Shown here piece by piece: positions 45,715 through 57,000 of a DNA stretch of 64,000 nucleotides. Position numbers and translations under genes: made by a program. This DNA is from Sinonovacula constricta (lineage: Eukaryota > Mollusca > Bivalvia > Cardiida > Solecurtidae). A model generated the notes under the pieces. The model did not search any database, was not told where the DNA came from, and was given only the letters and a program-made list of their open reading frames with translations. Position 1 is the first letter of the stretch, and each line of letters begins with the position of its first letter. Location: the NCBI GenBank assembly GCA_007844125.1, contig CM017563.1, forward strand, positions 41,804,012 through 41,868,011, read 5' to 3'.

Positions 45715-45840
45715 AGGTCTTGTTTAATATAGGCAAACCGAGTATGTCGATGTTAACAATGCAGCTTGTATTTACAGATGTAGCAGACAACAGGGAAGAA
45801 ACCAAAGTAAACGTTCCAAACGGGGAACGGTCTTGCTGAT
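45715..45840 (+). other. Conserved, possibly coding block downstream of TNF copy B
   Basis: The plus frame reads NPQPFSEVLFNIGKPSMS, then MLTMQLVFTDVADNREETKV, then NVPNGERSC and stop (about 45838). It parallels 20250-20353. The tttacag before GAT would act as a phase-1 acceptor, the same phase in which the TNF linker exon ends, so an alternative 3' end of the ligand is conceivable but unproven. Confidence 0.35.
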
Positions 45841-45940
45841 ATTTCAACTTTTATAGTGTTAATTCTACTATGTGCTTTGGCTATTGCATAGTCTATATAA
45901 TTGTACCGAAATTGCCATGAAAAAAATAGACCCAAATGTT

Positions 45941-48030
45941 TGTAACTACAGGCGAATTGTTCATATAAACAATTGGTGATTTGCAGCTTGTTTTCTAGAA
46001 CTTATCACAGATTCGGTTTTTAGGAGTGATGCTTATCATCTATTTTTTAAGCCGACTAGAGATTTTTGATAAATCATTTTTTATTAATTCTGCCGCAATT
46101 AAAGATGTATCACCATTTATAGATAATCCCTTGTCATCTGCAAAAATAATATTTTAATCTTAACATCTTAATAAATTATGTAAAGCAATGAAAAGAAAAG
46201 ATCTAATAAAGAGCCTTGAGCAAAAAAACCTGTTTTTTACATTTTTAAGTTTTCTTTTACTCCAAAGTGTCACCTGGTTGAACATAACACTGAGTTGTTA
46301 AGTTATCTTTAAACCAACATAATAGTTCGTCTGAGACACAATCAACCTACTGTTGTAAAAGACCCTTTACCAAAATGTAGCAACTGATGTCGCATAAAAC
46401 AGTTATAACTCTTCCAAAATGTTTAATTTTATTTGTTGTTGAGTCACATTGTGTAAATTCTGAATACTTTGTAGTATGCCACCACAAAGAAGTAACTTTA
46501 AATATAATTATAGATACATTTTTTTTTATTTTTAATTTCTAATGAGCGAAGTAGGAAAATCTGGAGATAGTTAGAAACGAGAGCTCTTTCGCGGGTTTAT
46601 ACGAATCGTTATGTCCGGAAGCGGAGGAAGCATATTCTCCTTCTTGACGGAGACTCCGGTTGCTATACAACACGGCGTTGATGTCATGAACTCAACGCGT
46701 ACTTATGCTTAACAGTAGATGATAATTAATCAAGTAAATTCCTCTCAAATTGAACAAACATCACTTTAGTCCAATAGTACGACATTTAAATTTTAAATTG
46801 TATCCACCGCAAACTTCAGAGCCAAAAAGACATTATTACATAGTTAAATCACCATTTAAACAGAACGAACTTAAAACAGACAATCAAAACAAACGTCAGG
46901 CAATGTAAGCCACTCGCTAGTTTTGATATTCTTTTAGCTAGTATTCTGTGCCATAAAGCTCTTGATTAAAATAGTTTGTTAGCCGGTACCATTGTTCATG
47001 AGAATTAGTATTATTTTACATCGAACTACATCACTTATTTAAAGGAAAACAGACTCACCTACAGCAACGAACATTCGTTCATACATTTAAACAAACAAGT
47101 ATGTTTAATGACAAAATTAATAAAGAACGCTGCGAACACTGTGATGTTCACTTCCTCGGAAAACGGTCTCATTTGAAGACTTTTACAACCGATAGAGATA
47201 AACTGATTACAACAAATGACGCGTCTCTTCTTAAGTAATAAAACCCGACTTTCCTGGAGTAGACATAAGGCGGATTGATATGGGCTTGGGAAACTAAATC
47301 GGTTGACCCACTTAATATAAGATAACTGTAAGAGTCAAGGTCATTATCGCTGTGCGCTGGTAACGTCACAAATACAATTTTCACTCTATGAGTCAGAAAT
47401 ACTGTGTTTTTGTTCGATTAAAGGTTTCAAATTTTTTATATCTGTGATAATTTGTATAGGACCTTTTCCTTAGTTATTACTTTAAATCACTTGTACGTCT
47501 AGCTCAAATGAAACATAAAAGACCCAAAAACGTATGTCCATCAGTTTGCCTTTATTGTGTCCCTAAACATTAAAAAATATCACCTTCTAAATATGTTAAG
47601 ACATGCCACAGTGTACAGAACTGGTGTATTGTTAAAATAACGGCGTGACAAAATGTAGTTCAAAATATTGAAAGATTAAGCAGATGAATATCAAAGATAA
47701 CACTGTTTACCCCCATTGTCATAGGAAGTGCATTGTTTGTTATGATCGCGTTTATGGGGATTTTTTTTAACTGGAATGTTTCTTGTTAGTCTAGTTGTAA
47801 ACAGATGCCATTAAGTGCAATAATATGGCAGTAACAGGATGTCTGATAACTTATCTTATTGGTCAAGATCTTGGTCTCTGATCCTCAAAGGGATTGTACC
47901 CAAAACATATTAATAAACATTTGAAGTGAGTCCTTAAAGACACTCTGCCATTAAAATTAAAATAAATAATAAGAGGTGCGTCATTTACAAGATTGTGCCA
48001 ATTACATTGTCATAAGTACGTATCATATTT
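45941..48030. other. Spacer, no gene supported
   Basis: AT-rich. A short ATG frame at about 46611-46716 (MSGSGGSIFSFLTETPVAIQ onward, 34 codons) lies in a locally GC-richer patch. It has coding-like composition but no splice or homology support. The rest shows nothing. Confidence 0.4.
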
Positions 48031-48050
48031 TAATATATATAAATATATAA

Positions 48051-48127
<77 letters not shown>
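48031..48127. repeat. (TA)n tract
   Basis: Starts as (ataaat)-like units and becomes pure TA for about 70 bp, ending just upstream of the SINE at 48155. Confidence 0.95.
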
Positions 48128-48131
<4 letters not shown>

Positions 48132-48154
48132 GCATATTTAAATATATAACGTGG

Positions 48155-48430
48155 GGAAACCGGCCGCAGTAGCTCAATTGGTAGAGCGTCGGCTTGCGGA
48201 TCGGGAGGTCGCGGGTTAAAACCCCGGCCGGGTCAAACCAAAGACTTTCAAGTTGGAAGTAGTGGCTTCCCTCCTAATGCTCGGGGCTTCGGGGACAGCA
48301 TTACGCCTGATTCGTCGGTGTCAGTATAATGGACCGGCCGGGTTCAGTCCCCGGGCACCTCATAAGTGCCCCTGTGCTATAATGATTGAAATGTCGCTGC
48401 ACAAATGCCGGCAAATTCAAAATCCCTATA
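48155..48430 (+). mobile_element. SINE family 1 (tRNA-derived), most complete copy
   Basis: The head has agtagctcaattggtagagc (A-box) and gcgggttaaaacccc (degenerate B-box), typical of a tRNA-derived Pol III promoter. A unique body follows: ggaagtagtggcttccctcc, cagtataatggaccggccgg, a gggcac-ctcataa-gtgccc hairpin, gtgctataatgattgaaatg and tgccggcaaattc. Body copies occur at 6815-6912 and 31848-31985. Clear target duplications are not visible beside the (TA)n tract. Confidence 0.8.
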
Positions 48431-49008
48431 ATGTGGGCTTCTGTTAAGGATTTGTGTCTATAAAATTCAAAAAAATATACAATGGACTCCCTTGAAATGA
48501 ATATGTTCATAATATGTTAATAGAAATATACATTGGGGGACTTGAAAGAGATTGTGACACTGGTTTTATAGCAATATTATTATTAACGTTAATAATAATA
48601 AACATAATAACAATGATACTAATGATAATATATTATCGTTGTTGAGAGTCAACTTCATAAATTATGAATAACCTATTAAATTTATTTTCGGCGCCGTATG
48701 ATCTATAAAGTGTCGATGTGCCGTAAAACTCGAAATACAAATCAAATTCATACTTGGCCTGTGGAACATATTTTAGTATTCTATACGGCGTATTGGATCA
48801 ATGTATAAGTTTAACTGTGTCTTTTATCTAACAAAGAATAACAATAAAGAAAATTAGAAGCTTTAAGAATGGATAACTTTAAAAATACATACATAAAGAG
48901 ATTAAATATGTAATATAATATGTATTTTTATTTGTTACATCGCACCGACACAATTATGGTAAAATTTGTAACACTCAGCTAACTATTTGTTGGAGACTAC
49001 TACAGACA

Positions 49009-49457
49009 CCGGAACTGGTAGCGCTATCGGTAGAACGTCGGCTCGAGGTACGGGAGGCCCGGGTTCGATCTGGGGCCGCGACATACCAAAGTCGTAAAAA
49101 ATGGTAGTGGCATAGTTCCCTTGCTAACGCTCAAGCAAAGGGTAGTTCCACAATTGGTCGGCCCAGTATCAGAATAATGTGACTGGGTGTGGTATCATGC
49201 CAGGTGTTCACGGCATGCTATACACAGTGAAGGCAGCACTATATCTGCTTCAAGTGGACACCGTCTCCAGATAACTGAAATACTGTTAGTAGGACGGTTG
49301 GCCCGGTGTCAGGATAATGTGACTGGGTGTGGTACCATGCCAGGTGCTCACGGCAGGCTATACACAGTGAAGGCAGCACTATATCTGCTTCAAGTGGACA
49401 GCGTCTCCAGATAGCTGAAATACTGTTGGTGGGACGATAAACCCAATAAACAAATAC
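49009..49457 (+). mobile_element. SINE family 2 with internally duplicated core
   Basis: A 13-bp target duplication actactacagaca (48996-49008 and 49458-49470) delimits it. The tRNA-like head has ctggtagcgctatcggtag and cccgggttcgatc. The core from ggcccagtatcagaataatg to ctgttagtaggacg (about 49159-49299) is repeated as 49300-49439, so this copy is longer than the 327-bp relative at 24145-24471. The 3' end is gacgataaacccaataaac. Confidence 0.9.
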
Positions 49458-50979
49458 ACTACTACAGACATACGTCTAGGCAGAAAAATGGCGCACCGCA
49501 GCTGAGCTGGGTGACATCCACACATTAAGTTCTCGCAACCACAGGAACTCGAACAAGCTGGCCAGTCATACCTCTCAAAACTCTAGTTTGTCTTTTTTTA
49601 TCAGTTCCCTAACCATTTTTAAGATTATCACATTCTAAAGCGGTTAAGTCATGCTACAGTGTACACAATTAGAGAAGTTTTCGTTGTTTATTATTGGCTA
49701 CGCGCTGGAGCGCGCCGCCTTTATATGGAATGCTATATGGAATGCTAAAAACATGCACATGCGAGCGGATGTCCTCGGACATTCTAGATATAGCTCGTTC
49801 AATTCATGAATGTTATGAATCACCTTACAAATGCATACATTTGGCAGTTGGAAAATTTGGTAGTATTTGAAGTATTCTATAGAATATTTCGGATCAGTTA
49901 AGACCATACAGAATATATACCCTAAGGATTAAATTTAATATCGTTTAATTACGTCTAATGGAAATTAAATATATTGTATTTGTAATCTAAAATCTGATAG
50001 CTTCTGACTTTATTAAGCAACGTAGAAAAGTTCCTTGACCAACTCGTATAGACTAATTCATAAACTGTAAAAATGAATGATTTATATAGTGTTAACAGAT
50101 TTTTTTAATTTTTTTTACTCCTACTATGATTTTGGCGGGCGGGTATTAAAATGAACTCCATACACGGTTTGCAGGTATTAAATTAATGTTGTTTATTTAC
50201 AAACTTAAATAATGTCTGACTTATAATTCTGCTTTTAAAATAGTTTGCTATAATCCGAGTCAACGATATGTGTACATTGTTGTGTGAAACAGTTCATTCC
50301 TTTTGTAAATGTTAGTAAGGTGATGTCATTATTGCATATTATAGTGCAACGATCAAAGCACTGAAATGACCTCGTGTCAAAAACCATTTACTTGAGCTTA
50401 AACCTAAACCTAGTTACAGTATGTGACGACATTCTTAGTTATCTTATTGACCCATAAACCAAAAGCGACACGTCAAATCGCATCCCCCAATCGGCCCTCA
50501 CGTCCTACTATAATTGCCAACTTTTGAGCGACTTGGTACAGTTCCATAGTAGCTGTTCGCAGATTACGGTCCTGTCGAACAACTTGGAGGCTTTAACTTA
50601 AATACAGCCTTAAATTTAAAACAGAGCAGTTCTGAACGTTGTTAACATTCAGCAACTTGTTAGACAGTTCTTATCACTTCGTATATCTGCGGGAATCTTT
50701 GGCTATTCAGTCAGCCTGTTTTATCGCTTCGGACCTCTTCGGGAATCTTCGACGTTTTCCGCAAGTATCGTGGGAAAGTTTAAATCCCCGACAGGTGATA
50801 GCTGATACCTGAGCAAAGATCTCGGACCCTTGTGGCACGGTGTCGTCTGCCACTGTCACTACTAATTGGACCACGCTGCCATCAGGAGGCATCTGTCAGA
50901 GGTCAAAAGACTGACGAACACGATTTGTTTTTCATAGTCTAAGTTTCGTCTTTTCTTGATATCTCCCTCGTCTGCATCA

Positions 50980-51037
50980 ATGATGTTGGCTTTAACGGCT
51001 CTGTGTTTGGCCATCGCTGTCGCTGGGATAAACTCAG
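50980..51037 (+). CDS. Signal-peptide exon of the ShKT gene
   Basis: The first exon encodes MMLALTALCLAIAVAGINS and one base of the next codon, then gtaaat. It is a hydrophobic signal peptide with likely cleavage near AVAG or INS. Two ATGs are adjacent (50980 and 50983). The frame stays open upstream but no earlier ATG is in frame. Confidence 0.75.
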
Positions 51038-54000
51038 GTAAATTATTTTCACATATTGGTAAAATTTCATGGGAAAATATATATATAATTGAATTGAGTT
51101 TTAAAACTTACTATTGCTATCTGGACCGTATTTATTGCATGATTAAGGAAATTGTTTACTGATATAAACGTGTTGTTGCAGTTAGGGGTATAGACATGAC
51201 TGTTTTTACTATTATTACACATTATTTTACGTTCTAAACATGACTGCACATTTTAGTTAGGATTTGTCAAGAGCATTTCACCTGTTTGAGTAAGTGTTTA
51301 AGGAAAACTATGGAACAGTGAAATAAAAATTATTACTCGAAGAATTGTGATAAGTCTGTCTTACAATTATAAGGTTATAGTCGACTTTTGACTTATCTTG
51401 GTTTCAAGCAAAAAGTGCGAAAAATAATGTATGGCTATATGCGAAATGTAAAAAAAAATGTTTACTTCAGTTATAGTCAGTAATGTTACGTTCTAAGCGT
51501 GACTGTTTGCTAATTTAAACTAGAATTTCTTTCAGGAACGTTCAAAATTTTGAACTAAGTGTTAAATATTTAACTTTGGCACTTTGAACGAATTAAGTGT
51601 CGAAGAATTGTAAAAACCTTAGATTTTCTTGCAACTAAAAGGCAGTTTACACATTTCATTTATGTTGGTTTGCAAACGGAAAGTTATTTATGACTACATG
51701 CTAAATGTAAAAATAATCTACCTTAGTTTGAACCAATTTATTATAGTCGATTTGGGCAATGCGATCTCTTACATTTTGTTTTATTATTTCTTAACTCACG
51801 ACAGCTTAGGTTGAACCAGCACTCAGATACAAACTACCTTACGGGAAATTTGCAGAAAATAATCTAGATCTAAAACGTGATCGGTCGGGTGTTGTTGTTT
51901 TTTTTCTGCCCTCCCGTCCGGTGGTCTATTGTTCAAATTACTGTTGTTATTGTTGTTGTTGTTGTTGTTGTTGTTTTTATTGCTCTCCAGACAACAGGAA
52001 CAATTTTCCGCTAGTATAAATGATATCCTTCTTTTGAAAACTTTATTATAAAATTACAAACATGATGTTCCTAAAACATTTTAGGACAAATAAAAAAATC
52101 CGATTTCTTGTGATTGCCATAGCAACCGTAGACAAGTACACTGACTTTTATTTTTATTTGGCTAGAATATATTTCTCCGACAATGAAGTAGGGATGTGCG
52201 GTATTGCCGATATATCTGTATATCACCATTCTTGTTTGACCCGATTGTTATCTCCTGTTCACTTTTCCAGCCTTACCGATAATTGTCATTTCAATTTTGT
52301 GATTTTTCGAACTTTTATACATACATGTCTTTATGATTCACTATTTATCTGGAACTGTCGTGTACCAAATACATTGTAGATCAAATCTATATTCAATATT
52401 TATCAGTAAGCAGTTTCGGTAGCTACATCACATTAATCCTTCGCGGATTTCCCATTGATCTATTTTTAGCTGCAGGACAGTCTCATTCATTGAGATAATT
52501 TAAGTTTACGGTATGGGTGCAGTAAACCCACCAGTGTAGAGCTGAACACAGCTGATTTGTGTAAAAAAAATAATGTTAGGCATAATGTAAGATATAATTT
52601 CAGGTCATATATAATCTTAACAACTGCAAAATATAGAACATTGATAGTTGTGCGGCGCTAGATTTGGCGCTCAGCGTATTAGTTTGCACCGCAGTACATG
52701 CGGGTTGATTATAAACACGAATTGTTGACGAATTCGCCACAGCAAAAAATAGCTACGCCAAGTCAAATCTATTTCGGACTGCCCATTTAAAAAAAAACCC
52801 GAAAGACTGGCACATTAACAAAAAAAAAATGCAACTCTCTCCAAATCATCTTGACATGTTTATCTTCTTTAAGAATAACATCACCTTACAGTTAACATGT
52901 ATAATCGTTATTATCATGCGTCCATCTGCAGCAGGCAGATGTTAGATAGTGGCTTGTACAAGTTGTTGTGCATTGTAATATCTGTGGAATTAATTAATTA
53001 TTTCATCATTGTCGACTCGTGTGCTTGGGCACTATATTGACCTATTGCATCAGGCTTCCAGCATTTTCATTGGACAGTTATTATTGATGTTCTCTGTTAA
53101 AATGTGTTATAATTTTTGTTTTCAGTTAATTGTTTTCATAACTGAATAAAGAGTAATTAACTTCAGAATGCTTTTAAATATTTTCATATTATGTTGAAAC
53201 CAAATTTTTATTATGTTTAAAAATTAGATAATACCGTCAATAAAATATAGCGATACGCCCCAAGCGTATCACAATGTCGCGACAATCAATTTCTGACGAA
53301 ACCCATCCCGACAATGAAGTATTACTTTCTACATCTGATAGATAACGTAGAACATGTACCTAAAACTGTATATGATGTTCACCGCACGCATTTCAATCGA
53401 TTCAAACAACCACGCCTCTCCTGTGGAAAAAACATCTATAGTTTTTTATGAAATACATACATATCAGCTAGTGAATTTTACGTCAAATATATTTTTAGAC
53501 AAGAAGGCACATGATTTTACAGTTCTCTTACAAATATTTAATTAACCTTTACTAAGCAAGCTGTAATCAATTTGTCAGGGCGCGTCGATATTTTTTCTGG
53601 TGGTTACAGTAGTGTTGTTTGTACACATGAAAAGCACAGTGGCGCTATAAATACCGATGTTTCCGCAGAAATTGGTTTAAAAGATAATATGGTTTTTATA
53701 TCGGTATGGTTCAAAAATCAGATTTGTCTTCATGTAGTATTTTCTTTGTTATTCGGCCTTTTATGTTTGTAATTAATATATCATTATCATTATTTGTAAT
53801 GATGTCAATTATGTTAACTTCATTAAGATTTCGTAGCAACATGGACATAGAATGTAGTTATTCTCAATCGAAAATCAGTTTTAAAAACAATATATTTAAA
53901 AAAGAAAGAAAACATTCTTTGTGACAAGGAATAAGTTTAGAACAAAATTTCTTTGTAATAGGGCGTTTAAAAAAGCGAACTGATCTTAGCGTGGAACTTT

Positions 54001-57000
54001 AGTAACTAATTTTCTTTAAAAGCGATAAACCTCTCTATTGCATTTTATTACTTTTAATCAAATAAACAAACATTTGTGAAAGGGTAATTTAGTAGCAACC
54101 TGTTTTAAAAGCAGCGTGGTATGAAGTCGGTGTTTTATCAAAAGATATAAAGCTTGCCTTTTGTCCCGTATCTGTCACACAATTGTACGACATTTTGCAC
54201 CATTGGCACTTTTTTCATAGCGTATGTGTAACACCTGAGACAGTATGAGAGCAGACTGCTTATTATCAGGATGACCCAAGTTCTACGGTCGTCGTGACCT
54301 CAGTGTCACGTTGCAACTATTACACTACATTCCCATTTAAGGGTTCATATAGGTCGGTGTGTCTAAACCTAGATTAAAAGTCGGTGTCAAAAGGTCATAT
54401 TTTCGCTAATAAAGAAAGGTTTTGCAAGATTATAAAACTAAGTTTTTCGAAAAGCGTAAGAATAGAAATTGCAATAAAGGTAAACAATGTAAAATACGTT
54501 TTTAAAGTTTCATTTGGCTGACCAAAAGTGTTTACAACAAATATGTAAAATTATCAGATGTTGGTTAAAAATTCATGACAGGATTTTTGTGATTTTTTTT
54601 AAATGGGTTGATATTTTTAAAATTATGGAGTACAATAAAATAAAAACTCGCACGAAAATATCGTATATATATAAAATGACAGGCTAACTGCATTTATATT
54701 AAATTATTAACTTATTTCAAATAGGTTAAAAAGCAAACTTAGTCCATATGTGTAATGGCTTACTTATTTCATAAACATACAATGTATAATTGTTTCTCAT
54801 ACGTAAAACTATTTGCCATTCTTATAACATTTTCCTTCGATACGTTTGTTATTGTTGATGTTGTTGTTGTTGTTTATTTACCAAAACGTCAGTTCCATTT
54901 TAAATCACATGAACAGTTATTTATTAATTAAAAAGCTGAATTAATATTTTCACTAATTATTTCATATTTTATTTCATTTTTATCCCATATTTTCACTTCA
55001 TATTTTTCCCAATTGCAGCCTGCGTTGATAGACTGGCCAACTGTTACATGCTCGACTTCAATTACTGCCAGGGTATATATGCCCCTTACGCTGCCCAAGT
55101 TTGCGCGAATTTCTGCGGCCTTTGCGATGGTAAGTATTTTTAATTTCGTATTTTTCTTCATTTTTAGCTCCCTCCCAGCAAGCAACAATATTTAGAAGTG
55201 GTATCCGACAGTTTGTAACCAATTTTTTCCACTTACCCAATCAAATAAATTATGTTCGTGGTCTAGTGGTTAAGACGTTGGACTCCGGATTCGAACCCAG
55301 AAACTGACCACGTGATGATAGTGCTTGAGCAAGACTATTTACTGGACATTGCTCCAGGCATTCAGTACCTGAGTACTGGTTCTACCCAGGAAGTGGACAG
55401 TCGGGAGGGATTAATTTAAGTTAAAAGAACTCGTTTCCCAATCGGCTATAAATAAATAGGTTTAAACTAAATAAATTATTTTTTCCTAAACAAATCCCGC
55501 AAAATACTGTTGATTGGTGTATATAACATTTATGTGAAAGGTATAGCATAAAACCCCTTTGTTATTACAAACATGTATTTTCTATCGTAGCCACGTTGCG
55601 CAGTTAGCTATTTTTAAACTAAGAAAACCACGCGACCAATTACTTTTAGATCACCTTGTATGATTTTCTGGGTAATCAGACCTGACGTCGACATCTATTT
55701 TTAGCTGGAATTCCCATCGTGCTTATATAACGATTTGGCAATAATAGACATTGTAAGCAATATAATTCAAGATTTGTGTACAGTATAATGATTCAGGTAA
55801 TGTTCAAAATTGACTTAGACTTAATTACCAATTATAGAGATATAAAGCCGCAATTCTCTGAAACAGGGGTAAGACATTGTGACATGCATTTGGTATAAAC
55901 AAACTGTCGGATACAAAATTTAAGTCATACAGAGAAGATGAGCTCCATGGCAGATATTGTGCAGCGCCACGAACATTGGCCTTCTAGTAAAATTATTCTG
56001 ATTACACCGGCCTTAAAGAAACTTAGATTTGTCTTTGCCATCATTATCAATATAGCACATTAGAAGTGCTTTAATAACAACGATATACATAATCTTATTT
56101 ACATAGTGCATCTAGAGATATAAACAGGTCGCATTTAGAGCGTAAAAGTACATATTAGAAATAGCTGCATAGAACAAAGCCTTGAATTAAGTTTTAAAAG
56201 AGAACAAAATTGCAAATAGCTAATTCTAAAATTCTTGCGATCCTATTAGCTCACCATCCGGTGACCTTTCTTCAGAAGATGAATCTTTGTTCAGTAGACA
56301 TATTTTAGCATCGGCTGATATTTGACGCATACCTTCATTCAAATTTATTCGTTGGATGTTTCCCTGACTATTGATTTTGTCTGTCTGTTTACATAAGTCG
56401 GTCTGTCTAATCAGTACAAGTGTAATGACGTGTTACACGGTTGATTTACTTTGAACAAAAGAACACGTTCTGTTTGTTTGTGCTAATGTTTGTCAGTACA
56501 AAACCTAGGTATTAAGTAAGTAGACATTGCCAAGCAGTCCACCCTTACTAAAGCACACGATCCACTACGCTAGGATCTGTTTCCGACGCTTTACGGGTCA
56601 TCATCTGGTGAGCTTTCATTCAACCAATCAGAGTCTTTCTTACTAGATTCGGAAAGTTGTCGCTAACCAGTGGAAACTTGATGCGATTGTCACATGTAGT
56701 AAATATATTCTGCAGAGTTGTCAAAAAGGCCGACACACCTGTAAAACTTGTCTTTTGGTCGCTGTTTTATTTGTGGAGTTGCGTTCCAGAGCATAATAAT
56801 CACGCCACTACAGTGGAATGAAACAGGGTTTCTGATTGGCCATTCTTTAGTGGCTTAGCGTTTAAGCGATCCGAAAATCAGAGAGAGAGAGAGCGGTTTA
56901 CAATGGTCGGGTTTCAAATCTATATGAAGGGAAAAAATGTGCTTTAGTCAGATTGCCAAAGCAGTCAATAGTAGAAATGGGTAACATGCACATTGCGGAA

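Noticed and set aside
48165..48235. tRNA gene
   Set aside because: The A-box is good but the B-box is degenerate and the sequence continues into a body shared with other dispersed copies; it is a SINE head.
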